Source: BRH-c25 sp041690515 (lineage in GTDB: Bacteria; Bacillota; Clostridia; Lutisporales; Lutisporaceae). From it: a stretch of DNA of 30,181 nucleotides. The translations under genes were made by a program, and so were the position numbers. Shown one piece after another: positions 7,725 through 15,831 of the stretch. The stretch spans positions 1-30,181 of the forward strand of contig JAWLHF010000034.1 of NCBI GenBank assembly GCA_041690515.1, read 5' to 3'. Every line of letters begins with the position of its first letter. The first letter of the stretch is position 1. Below the pieces are notes generated by a model, which did not search any database, had not been told where the DNA came from, and saw nothing but the letters and a program-made list of their open reading frames with translations.

Positions 7725-9026
7725 TCATAGCAATGCTTTGAATGCTCTTAATGATATTCCCGCATTTACTCTCTGTCTTCTAAGGTACAGCCTGCTTGAT
7801 GACCTGGTCACATATCCACCCTTTGTTGTAAAAGCCAGCTCGTAGCCTAATTCCCTCAAAACCCTCTCTGAGTTTTGACTTGTGTGTCCTATAGGATACA
7901 CAAAGCACTTTGACCTGATCATATCATCCGCCTTCATTATCTCTTCCAATGCCTTTTCATAGGCTATTCCTCTCATGGATGTATGTGAATATGTATGGTT
8001 TGCATACTCAAAAATATCACGGCAGTACTCCACTTCTTTCCAGCTAATGTAAGTCATTTTTGCAGGATTAAACTCCCTGGGCTCATCTGTCATCAATTTC
8101 GGTATCAATGCGATACTTGCTCTAAAACCATACTTTTTTAAAATAGGATAAGCATAAATATAGTTGCTTTGATAGCCGTCATCGAAGGTTATAATCACTG
8201 ATTTTTCAGGCAGGTCCAGTTTACCATCCAGATACAATATCAATTCATTTGTTGTTATGGTTGTATAATCCATTTTATAAAGATAAGACATTTGCTCTTC
8301 AAACTCTTTAGTTGTGACAATCAAGCTGTTTTCTGCTTTCTTATCCTCAGGCATCAATATATGGTGGTACATCAGCACAGGTACTTTTTCCGCTATACCG
8401 TAGAGTTCGATCTTTTCCTCAAAGGATCTTTCCCTTTCTTCCGGAGTAGAAATGCCTGATTGAACTATCTTTATATTATCAATTATATACATTACATCAT
8501 ACCCGGAAGTCAGAGCACTGAATCCGAAACTCCCGAAAGCACCATCCAAATATCCGCTGCCGGCAGATGCAATTATACCGTCAACATGGATTTCCCAGTG
8601 GGTACTATCTACAAATACTTTTATATCGTGCCGCACGTCATCCCTTACCTTCAGATTGTGCTCCCATATTGTGCAGCCTTCAGGAGCAGACAGTACTATT
8701 TTGAAACAATCATTATAGGACCTTCCTCTTGAGAGGAATGTGTACTCTGCATAGAAGGGGAGTGTTACATTCTCTTTCAGACACATCTTCCCGGACCGGA
8801 AACTGCCTCTCCTTGCGAACACAGCATTACCGCTGCACCGATCCCTGTATGCATTGCCGCTGTATGACCAAATATTAGTATCACTGCGAAAATCATCTTC
8901 TATAATATTTCTCGTACTCTTTTCCCCCATCAGATAACAAGCCTCCACTGTAATCAGATCAGTTATCCCCATTACAACAATCACCCATAAAAGAATTAAC
9001 CTCATTTGTTTTCTCTGCTTCATCAT
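7725..9026 (-). CDS. Membrane-anchored polysaccharide deacetylase with N-terminal lectin-like domain
   Basis: This is a 433-residue protein in three parts. First is an N-terminal membrane anchor (LILLWVIVVMGITDLITV). Next are about 170 residues with the beta-sandwich pattern of concanavalin/LamG-like or DUF1080-like domains (FRSDTNIWSYSG, HDIKVFVDSTHWEIHVDG, MYIIDNIKIVQ). Last is a NodB/CE4 deacetylase domain with VLMYHHI, the metal-binding ITFDDGY and NHTYSHTS motifs, and FVYPIG. CE4 enzymes remove N- or O-acetyl groups from polysaccharides outside the membrane. The start is ATG 9026, behind AAGGGGGAAGG; a GTG at 9065 in the same frame has no such site. It lies next to the polysaccharide locus but is transcribed on its own. 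Binding of the lectin-like domain to a glycan is inference. Confidence 0.85.
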   Translation of the reverse strand: MMKQRKQMRLILLWVIVVMGITDLITVEACYLMGEKSTRNIIEDDFRSDTNIWSYSGNAYRDRCSGNAVFARRGSFRSGKMCLKENVTLPFYAEYTFLSRGRSYNDCFKIVLSAPEGCTIWEHNLKVRDDVRHDIKVFVDSTHWEIHVDGIIASAGSGYLDGAFGSFGFSALTSGYDVMYIIDNIKIVQSGISTPEERERSFEEKIELYGIAEKVPVLMYHHILMPEDKKAENSLIVTTKEFEEQMSYLYKMDYTTITTNELILYLDGKLDLPEKSVIITFDDGYQSNYIYAYPILKKYGFRASIALIPKLMTDEPREFNPAKMTYISWKEVEYCRDIFEYANHTYSHTSMRGIAYEKALEEIMKADDMIRSKCFVYPIGHTSQNSERVLRELGYELAFTTKGGYVTRSSSRLYLRRQRVNAGISLRAFKALL

Positions 9027-9183
9027 CTTATGGATCCTTCCCCCTTCTCCCCTGTAGATATTCACATCATACGTTCAATACTTGTATATGCTTGTATATC
9101 TCCAATATTCCGGGAAAATGAAAGGCATAAGCTGAAAGCCAGAAATTCATACCATATTATGAATTATGTCTAGCCTTATCAAG

Positions 9184-9189
9184 TATAAT
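9184..9189 (+). promoter_or_regulatory. Possible -10 element of the LCP gene
   Basis: TATAAT at 9184-9189 is a perfect -10 hexamer 51 bases upstream of the LCP start. No clear -35 is visible. Confidence 0.35.
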
Positions 9190-9239
9190 ATATTGATATA
9201 TCATCCAATCGGTTAAGCGGTGAATTGGGGTGGATTTGA

Positions 9240-10130
9240 ATGAACCGCAAAAACAAGTTCGTAGCTTTGATACTCCTTCTGCTGCTTATTTCTTCTTTGG
9301 AGTATCCTGCCAGCTCTTCAATGCAGAATACTAAGCCTGGAGAACCATTTTTTCTGCCATATTTCAGCTTGCCCGGCAATGCTGTCTTGGATTCCACAGA
9401 CAAAACTGAAGACATGTTGATTGCTATACTGGGTAGTGATGAGCGCGGAAATGAGAAATCTAGAAGCGATGTTTTAATGCTGACGAGATACCGGTCCTCT
9501 GATAACAGTGTTGCAATAATATCCATACCTAGAGACAGCAGAGTCCCAATTCCCGGAAGGGGTATGGGTAAGATAAACTCTGCTTACGCCTTTGGGGGAG
9601 CAAAGCTTCAAGTGGAGATACTGGAAAAGCTATTCAGAATAACAAATATTAGTTATATACACTTCAACTTTGAAGGCTTCGTAAAAGTAATAGATGCCCT
9701 AGGCGGTTTGAAAATAAATGCAGAAAAGGATTTCAGAAGAGATTGGGGGGATATGGGAACCTATGCGGTAAAAGGTGAAAATATACTGCTTGGTGAGGAT
9801 TTATTGGAATATGTAAGGTTCAGACATGATAGCGAGGGGGATTTTGGAAGAATAAAGAGACAGCAGGAGGTCCTGTCATCTCTTTATTCAAGTGTTTTAA
9901 GCACCAGAAAAGCTTCTAAACTGGCAGAAATCTTTCTGCTTATAGCAAAGAACTCCGACTCCGATATGAATATATTCACCATTATGAAGCGTATGGAAAG
10001 TATAGGGGATCCCAATCTGTTGAAGCTGGAGTTCCGTACACTGAAGACTCATTCCCGAAAAGTTGACGGTATATGGTATGAGATAATCGACAGTGAAGAC
10101 TTGAATCATATATCCGAACTACTTCAATGA
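9240..10130 (+). CDS. LytR-CpsA-Psr (LCP) family glycopolymer transferase
   Basis: This is a 296-residue LCP protein with an N-terminal membrane anchor (VALILLLLLISSLEYPA) and an extracytoplasmic LCP domain. Family motifs are clear: GSDERGNEKSRSDVLMLT, IISIPRDSRV, GKINSAYAFGG, and the Arg-rich YVRFRHDSEGDFGRIKRQQE. LCP enzymes move undecaprenyl-phosphate-linked polymers to peptidoglycan or other acceptors. The start is ATG 9240 with GGGGTGG six bases upstream. It converges on the epimerase gene that ends the polysaccharide locus, which fits a role in attaching that polymer to the wall. No terminator hairpin is seen in the 20-base gap at the 3' side. Confidence 0.92.
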   Translation: MNRKNKFVALILLLLLISSLEYPASSSMQNTKPGEPFFLPYFSLPGNAVLDSTDKTEDMLIAILGSDERGNEKSRSDVLMLTRYRSSDNSVAIISIPRDSRVPIPGRGMGKINSAYAFGGAKLQVEILEKLFRITNISYIHFNFEGFVKVIDALGGLKINAEKDFRRDWGDMGTYAVKGENILLGEDLLEYVRFRHDSEGDFGRIKRQQEVLSSLYSSVLSTRKASKLAEIFLLIAKNSDSDMNIFTIMKRMESIGDPNLLKLEFRTLKTHSRKVDGIWYEIIDSEDLNHISELLQ

Positions 10131-10150
10131 TGCAACCCGGAAGCAGCTTC

Positions 10151-11104
10151 TCAGCAATAATTTTGAATGCACCTGCCCTTTGGGGAATCTCCACTGTTAT
10201 TTATAAATGTCAGGGTTTCACCGATACCTTTCTGCAAGTCGTATTTGGGCTTCCACCCTAAAGTCCCTGTGATTTTGCTGTTGTTAAAGTAACTGTGCAT
10301 TATATCTCCTGTCCTAAGGCCATTTTTCTTTGGAACCGCTCTTGAACCTGTCTTGAAGCGGATCACATCAATGAGCTCATTTATACTGGTTGCTGTTCCT
10401 GTTCCCAGATTGAATATATCATTGTCTCCGGAATCTACTGCCTTAATGCAGGCAGCTGCCACATCATCCACATACACAAAATCCCTTGTCTGTTTGCCGT
10501 CACCAAACACCACCGGTTCTTTCTGATCGGTCATACAATCCAAAAACTTGTATACCACTCCTCCCTCTCCTGTTTTGTTCCGACAGTATCCGTATACATT
10601 TGCAAGCCTGAAGATCGTATACTTCAACCCGTAATGTTCCGAATACAATCTTATATATTCTTCACCGGCCAGCTTTGACAAGCCATAGCAGGAAATTGGA
10701 TTCAAAGGATGATTTTCATCTATTCCCAGATATACAGGGTTTCCGTAGACAGCAGCTGATGAAGTGTATATGACTTTTCTTACCTTCTCCTTGACACAGC
10801 TGTTCAATGTATTTATTGTTCCGGTGATATTCACCTCTGCATCCATTATAGGCTGTTCCATCGACTTGTTTACACTTATCTGAGCCGCCAGGTGGATTAG
10901 TACTTCCGGCTTTTCCTGGTGCATTATTTTCTGCAATCCGTTGTCTCTTATATCAAGCTCGTAAAAAACTGCTTTGTTATTAATATTGTACAATTCCCCG
11001 GTGGAAAGATTATCAACTACTACTGCAGTATGCCCTTTGCTTATCACATTGTTCACTACATATCTGCCTATAAAACCGGCTCCTCCCGTTATCATTACCT
11101 TCAT
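10151..11104 (-). CDS. galE: NAD-dependent sugar epimerase, UDP-glucose/GlcNAc 4-epimerase-like
   Basis: This is a 317-residue extended SDR enzyme. The NAD loop GGAGFIG is at residues 7-13. The active-site Ser is in YTSSAAVYGN, and the Tyr-Lys pair is in CYGLSK. It probably supplies the polysaccharide locus with a UDP-galactose or UDP-GalNAc type precursor; the specificity cannot be read from sequence. It is last in the minus-strand polysaccharide locus, 91 bases after the CpsB gene. The start ATG 11104 has only a weak site (GGATGTGAT), so translation may be modest or the start may differ. Confidence 0.85.
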   Translation of the reverse strand: MKVMITGGAGFIGRYVVNNVISKGHTAVVVDNLSTGELYNINNKAVFYELDIRDNGLQKIMHQEKPEVLIHLAAQISVNKSMEQPIMDAEVNITGTINTLNSCVKEKVRKVIYTSSAAVYGNPVYLGIDENHPLNPISCYGLSKLAGEEYIRLYSEHYGLKYTIFRLANVYGYCRNKTGEGGVVYKFLDCMTDQKEPVVFGDGKQTRDFVYVDDVAAACIKAVDSGDNDIFNLGTGTATSINELIDVIRFKTGSRAVPKKNGLRTGDIMHSYFNNSKITGTLGWKPKYDLQKGIGETLTFINNSGDSPKGRCIQNYC

Positions 11105-11195
11105 AGCATCATCACATCCATCTACTTACAAAATAAATACATATATCATATTATTTCATAAGTATACCAATACATATCATAGGGATTTCACTATA

Positions 11196-11927
11196 TCATC
11201 CGTTAACTATCCTCCTGACTTCCCTATCTTCCACCACCGCCTTTGAATTTTCTATAAGATAATCAACCACATCCGCCGGTATGATCTTTCTAAGCAATTT
11301 CATATTTTTGCTGTGCCCTTTATAATTGTCATCTGCCGAATGGCTGTCAGACCCCAGCAAGTGTATCAGGCCTTCCTCAAGGAGTCTTTTTGCTGTTTTC
11401 TTCACTTGCCTTCCGTAGTAACCATTGAGACTGCATAAATTCAGTTGAGTAAGGCATCCTCTGTTAATCAAATCTAACAGATTATGAGAATTGTTCATTA
11501 TCCATGTATACCTCTCAGGATGTGCAACAATTGGTACCAGCCCCTTGCACCTGAGTCTGAAAATTGTATCATCTGTAAAAATCGGCCTGCAATGAACAGG
11601 CATTTCAATAAGTATATATCTCGAATTGTTTATTGTTGCTATTTCCTTTTTCTCCATGAGGTCTATGATATCAGGAGTTATGAGCACCTCATTTCCCGGA
11701 TATATATTTATCCTTATTCCCCGTTCTCCTATAAGTCTTTCAAAGCTCTCCAGCAGTTCGAGGTTATGGCTTGAGTCGAGGCAGTACCTGCCTTCTATGT
11801 AATGAGGTGTGCATACAATACCTGAGATACCTGCCTGTTCTGCCATAAATGCCATCATCACAGCCTCCTCCATGCAGGAGGGACCGTCATCAACACCGGG
11901 TAAGATATGACAGTGAATATCGTTCAT
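11196..11927 (-). CDS. cpsB: CpsB/CapC family PHP-type tyrosine-protein phosphatase
   Basis: This is a 243-residue PHP-fold metallophosphatase of the CpsB/YwqE type, which dephosphorylates BY-kinases such as CpsD and so controls polysaccharide synthesis. Metal-ligand motifs are visible in order: DIHCHILPGVDDGP at the N-terminus, CTPHYIEG, GNEVLI, VAHPERY, and LGSDSHS. The start is ATG 11927 with AGAGGGG seven bases upstream. It lies 31 bases downstream of its expected substrate, the Wzz-kinase gene, which supports the pairing. Confidence 0.92.
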   Translation of the reverse strand: MNDIHCHILPGVDDGPSCMEEAVMMAFMAEQAGISGIVCTPHYIEGRYCLDSSHNLELLESFERLIGERGIRINIYPGNEVLITPDIIDLMEKKEIATINNSRYILIEMPVHCRPIFTDDTIFRLRCKGLVPIVAHPERYTWIMNNSHNLLDLINRGCLTQLNLCSLNGYYGRQVKKTAKRLLEEGLIHLLGSDSHSADDNYKGHSKNMKLLRKIIPADVVDYLIENSKAVVEDREVRRIVNG

Positions 11928-11958
11928 AGAATCCCCTCTTAAGCTTCATTCTCAATAA

Positions 11959-13302
11959 TTATTTTTTACTGTAGTAGTCGGATTTTCTTATTCTCACCTT
12001 ATTCAGGACCACACCGAGAATATTGATATTAAGGTTTTGAAGTGCCAGTTTTACTTTATTGCAGCTTTCTATATCTGTTTCATTGCTGGAGCATACTACA
12101 ACAGCTCCGTCTGTCATAGCCGCCAGATCAGCGGAGTCTGTCACAAGCCCCAGAGGAGGAGTATCAATCACAATAATATCATATTCTCTTCTCAGCTCAT
12201 GGAGCAATGACTGCATTCCACTGCAGAGTATAAGCTCGGATGGGTTGGGAGGAATCAGCCCTGACGGCATTACATGCAGACAGCTGTCATCAATCCGGTA
12301 AATTGCTTCCTCTGCCTCAATATCCTCTGCCAGTACACCGGTTAAGCCTTTATCCTGAGGAAGGCCGAAAATATATGAAATTGTTGGCTTTCTCAAATCC
12401 CCATCTATCAGAAGCACCTTTTTATCCGCCTGAGAGATCATGTAACCGAGATTTGAAGTGATGGTGCTCTTTCCATCGTTGGAATCAGGGCTTGTAACCA
12501 CAAATATCTTGCTTCCTCTGCTCTTACACAGGAAATGTATATTTGTTCTTAATATCCTGTAGGCTTCTGCATATTGCGACTTTGGATTCTCTTTTGAAAT
12601 CAGGCTGTATTCATGGAATCCGGCTCTCCTTTTCATGCCCGGCTCTCTTGGTACAATTCCAATTACAGAAATGCCTATATACTTCTCTACATCCTCCTGA
12701 TCGACTAACTTATTATTCATATAAGCACGGAGCAGTATTATAAAGGCTGCAAGCATGCATGCTGAAGAGAAGCCCACCGCTATATTTTGCAACGGTTTTG
12801 GACTTACAGGGATGGGATCAGCCTCTGCCTTATCAATAATTTGAATGTTATCAATCCTCATCAGCATCTTGACATTTTCTATGAAAACAGCTGCTGTTTC
12901 ATTGGCAATCATAGCTGCAAGGGTTGAATCCCGGTAACGGACCTGGATTTTTATTATCTCGGTATCCTCTAATAAAATCACATCAACTTTCTTTCTGAAT
13001 TCCTCATAGTCACAATCCAAGTTGAGCTTTTCAATGATACGGCTGCTGATAGTCTTGCTTCTGGCAATCTCTCTGTATGTACCAACCAGCTGCTGATTCA
13101 ACAGAATCTCTGAGTACTCCAGCTTGCCTTCAGGGTCATTGGGCCTACCTACCAGAAGTGTAGTGAAGGTCTCATATTGAGGCACAAGATAATAGTAGCT
13201 AAGATATCCACCGACACCTGCTCCGAGAAAGGATATCAACATAATCAACCACAACCGTTTCCACAGTATCTGCAGGTAGTATCCTATTCCTCTGTCATCC
13301 AT
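11959..13302 (-). CDS. Fused polysaccharide chain-length regulator and BY-type tyrosine kinase (Wzz-CpsD)
   Basis: This is a 447-residue fusion protein. The Wzz domain is bounded by membrane helices at about 18-38 and 173-193, with a short extracytoplasmic part between. The kinase domain has Walker A SNDGKST (about 274-280), Walker A' VLLIDGDLRKP and Walker B IIVIDTPP. The C-terminal tail DYYSKK holds tyrosines, the usual autophosphorylation site, although the cluster is short. Firmicutes often encode these as two proteins (CpsC and CpsD), so the one-chain form resembles Wzc. The open frame starts at ATG 13308, but ATG 13302 is preferred because AGGGGG then lies six bases upstream. It is followed by the CpsB phosphatase gene. 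Confidence 0.9.
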   Translation of the reverse strand: MDDRGIGYYLQILWKRLWLIMLISFLGAGVGGYLSYYYLVPQYETFTTLLVGRPNDPEGKLEYSEILLNQQLVGTYREIARSKTISSRIIEKLNLDCDYEEFRKKVDVILLEDTEIIKIQVRYRDSTLAAMIANETAAVFIENVKMLMRIDNIQIIDKAEADPIPVSPKPLQNIAVGFSSACMLAAFIILLRAYMNNKLVDQEDVEKYIGISVIGIVPREPGMKRRAGFHEYSLISKENPKSQYAEAYRILRTNIHFLCKSRGSKIFVVTSPDSNDGKSTITSNLGYMISQADKKVLLIDGDLRKPTISYIFGLPQDKGLTGVLAEDIEAEEAIYRIDDSCLHVMPSGLIPPNPSELILCSGMQSLLHELRREYDIIVIDTPPLGLVTDSADLAAMTDGAVVVCSSNETDIESCNKVKLALQNLNINILGVVLNKVRIRKSDYYSKK

Positions 13303-13328
13303 TTTCATCCCCCTATAATAAGAACCCC

Positions 13329-13361
13329 ATCCAACAACACAATCAAAGATTGCTGTTGGAT
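13329..13361 (-). terminator. Hairpin between flippase and Wzz-kinase genes
   Basis: ATCCAACA (13329-13336) pairs with TGTTGGAT (13354-13361), with an inner CAATC (13340-13344)/GATTG (13348-13352) stem. Only a weak T-rich stretch follows on the minus strand. It may act as a partial terminator, an attenuator or an mRNA-processing structure inside the polysaccharide locus. Confidence 0.4.
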
Positions 13362-13404
13362 CCCGGGAACCTTGTTGTATTCACAAAAAAGCATTTGAAG
13401 CATC

Positions 13405-14964
13405 CTAGTTAATATTGATCTTCAACACATCATTCAGAAGACCTCTCAGGTTATCCTGAAGCAAATTGATTTCCTTAACCCTTACAAGCTTCAGTACAGG
13501 TATGTATATTGCCATGAATATGATAATGTTGACTGATATTTGTATGATATATCCTAACATGCCATGTGCGTGCTGCATTATAATGAGCCTGCTTCCGAAT
13601 GTAAACAAGGATGCGGTTAGTGCTGCGGCAAGTATTTTGGCGAGGTTCCCCAACACTGCATCCCCCTCGAAGTCCTTCACCTGCCGATCAAGTATGAAAA
13701 TCAGAAATACAGAAGAGATAAAAAGTGTTATACTGTTCGACAAGGCTATGCCTCCAAGTCCCAAACTTTTTGCCAGTATCACACTCATCACGGCATTTAT
13801 GATAAAGGACATGATTCCGTTTACCATGATTATTCCGGTGTGTTTTATAGAGTAGAAGGCTTTATTCAGAATATCACTGATTCCCAATCCCCAGATACCG
13901 ACAGCATAGAAATATAATGCTGAGGAGGTCAGCTGTACCGCATCATATCCAAAGCTTCCTCTCCCGTACATTATTGCAACAATATCCTCAGTAAACAACA
14001 ATATAAATGATATTATCGGCAGAATCAGCATTGTCAGTGCTGTAATCGAATTTGTCAATGCCACTGAGAACTCCTTGAGTTTTTCCCTTGCTGCATACTC
14101 CGACAGCCTCCTGTATACTATTGCTGAAAATGACATTGAGAAGAAATTGAATACCAGCAGGTCAAGCTTATGTGCGAAATTTAGGGCAGCTACTCCTCCC
14201 AAACATAATGTAGTTGCGATAGACCTGTCAATTACCACATTGATTTCTCTTACTGATGTACCAATAAGCATTGGTATGGCTGCTCTTAGCGTTCTTGCTA
14301 CTGTTTTGTCCATAATATCTATGTTAAGCGCATATCTATAGCCTTTACTATATGCTGCAGGAAGCTGTATAAATAATTGGCATACCAATCCGATCAGAGT
14401 GCCGCAGGCCAGAATTGTACTGTCAAGGTAAATACTCAGAGGTATGCTTATTGTGATAATAATATTCGTAGGGGCTGTAATAACAGCAGGCAGTATAAAG
14501 TTGTCATTTGCCTGCAGGTATGCGGATATCAGGTTGCTCATCCCTAAAACTATTATAGAGGGAAACATTATCTGAGTATATGCAGCCGCCATATTCACCA
14601 TTTCACTGCTGAAGCCCACCGCCGTCAACCTTATCAAAGGCTTTGCCAGGAGCATCCCGGTCACACAGACTGTCACGCTTACAATGAACATACTATTAAT
14701 AAGCTTGTTCATAAAGCAAAGTGCATAGGCTTTCCCCTCCCGCTCAACGGTTTCCAAATACATTGGTATAAACATGGTGCCTATGGAAGCAAATATGATA
14801 TAAAATACATCTGAGGTTATACCCGCTGATACCAAATATGCATCTGTATATTCCGATACACCCAGACAGGATGCCAGTGATACCTCCCTTATCAAGCCGG
14901 TTGCTTTACAAACAACGGAAGCAGCCATTACTAACAATGTTGCCTTAAACAACTTTATAGACAT
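13405..14964 (-). CDS. MurJ/MviN-type polytopic lipid flippase (probable Wzx role)
   Basis: This is a protein of about 519 residues with roughly 14 hydrophobic segments and the MurJ/MviN N-terminal signature (GLIREVSLASCLGVSEYTDA). MurJ proteins move undecaprenyl-diphosphate-linked glycans across the membrane. In this locus it is the only flippase, so it probably moves the polysaccharide repeat unit, although a peptidoglycan lipid II role cannot be excluded. The open frame reaches 15012 and would overlap the deacetylase gene. ATG 14964 is chosen because it begins the conserved MSIKLFKATL and has a weak AAAAGG site upstream. It lies 20 bases after the deacetylase stop. Confidence 0.85.
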   Translation of the reverse strand: MSIKLFKATLLVMAASVVCKATGLIREVSLASCLGVSEYTDAYLVSAGITSDVFYIIFASIGTMFIPMYLETVEREGKAYALCFMNKLINSMFIVSVTVCVTGMLLAKPLIRLTAVGFSSEMVNMAAAYTQIMFPSIIVLGMSNLISAYLQANDNFILPAVITAPTNIIITISIPLSIYLDSTILACGTLIGLVCQLFIQLPAAYSKGYRYALNIDIMDKTVARTLRAAIPMLIGTSVREINVVIDRSIATTLCLGGVAALNFAHKLDLLVFNFFSMSFSAIVYRRLSEYAAREKLKEFSVALTNSITALTMLILPIISFILLFTEDIVAIMYGRGSFGYDAVQLTSSALYFYAVGIWGLGISDILNKAFYSIKHTGIIMVNGIMSFIINAVMSVILAKSLGLGGIALSNSITLFISSVFLIFILDRQVKDFEGDAVLGNLAKILAAALTASLFTFGSRLIIMQHAHGMLGYIIQISVNIIIFMAIYIPVLKLVRVKEINLLQDNLRGLLNDVLKININ

Positions 14965-14984
14965 AAACTTGCCTTTTAAACCTT

Positions 14985-15830
14985 TCAAACAACATTTACC
15001 CATGCAGTACATGCAGTTTTCAATCTTCTCAGCATCTCTTCAAGAAACAGCCACCCTTTCAATCTGGCAACAAAAAAATATCTTCCGTCACTTCTCTGAA
15101 CAGGAACTCTTCTAAGCTTGTATAGCTGATCACCCATTGACCCTTTGATCGCATCAATACCATTTGACAACAGCACCCCGGTGCTATACAGCTCTCTGAC
15201 CACATCAAGGGCAGTATCGGTAAGTATGCCTCTAGGATAGCTGAAGTGCCTGACCGGCTGCTTTGTCTTTTCCTCTATGACAGCTCTTGACTGAAGCAGT
15301 TCCTTTCTTATTCCTTCTTCATCCAGCCTGTTCAAATCAGTATGACTGTTTGTGTGGGACCCGATGGTAACCAGTCCGCTTTCTGAAAGCTCAATAATCT
15401 GTCTCCAGTTCATCAGGCTGCTTTCTTTTATATCCTTATCCCACCAGAAGATGTTGCCGGTTTCTATAAAACCGGGAACAATATATATTGTTGAATGGAA
15501 CCCGTGTTTTTTAAGTATCGGATATGCATTGGTATAGAAGTCCTCATATCCGTCATCAAATGTCAGTACTATGTTGTTACCGGTTATTGCCCCCGAGGCT
15601 ATCATTTCAAGAGCCGTTCCCATGGATATCACACTATAGCTGCCTGCCTTAAGATATTCCATCTGCCAAGCAAAGCTATCAAGTCGAAGAGACAATTCCT
15701 TTTCCACCTGATCATTTACCCTATGATACATCAGAATCCTAATACCCGGCCTGCTGCCTGTAAAAATGGATGCCAGCATCCCAAAAGGCAGGAGTATAAG
15801 CTTTATCAGGCTTAAGACGAGGATTTTCAT
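14985..15830 (-). CDS. Polysaccharide deacetylase family protein (NodB/CE4)
   Basis: This is a 281-residue protein. An N-terminal membrane segment (VLSLIKLILLPFGMLASIF) is followed by a CE4 domain with ILMYHRV, LTFDDGYEDFYTNAYPIL, the metal motif SHTNSH and HFSYPRG. It is predicted to deacetylate the exported or lipid-linked polysaccharide. ATG 15830 is preferred over the longer in-frame start at 15860, because AAGGGG lies about ten bases upstream and the start then follows the stop of the GNAT gene by one base (TGATATG). The tight spacing implies translational coupling. It is distinct from the larger deacetylase at 7725-9026. Confidence 0.9.
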   Translation of the reverse strand: MKILVLSLIKLILLPFGMLASIFTGSRPGIRILMYHRVNDQVEKELSLRLDSFAWQMEYLKAGSYSVISMGTALEMIASGAITGNNIVLTFDDGYEDFYTNAYPILKKHGFHSTIYIVPGFIETGNIFWWDKDIKESSLMNWRQIIELSESGLVTIGSHTNSHTDLNRLDEEGIRKELLQSRAVIEEKTKQPVRHFSYPRGILTDTALDVVRELYSTGVLLSNGIDAIKGSMGDQLYKLRRVPVQRSDGRYFFVARLKGWLFLEEMLRRLKTACTAWVNVV

Positions 15831-15831
15831 A

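Noticed and set aside
10131..10150. Terminator between the LCP and epimerase genes
   Set aside because: Only a 5-bp GAAGC/GCTTC palindrome with a single-base loop is present, which cannot form a terminator.
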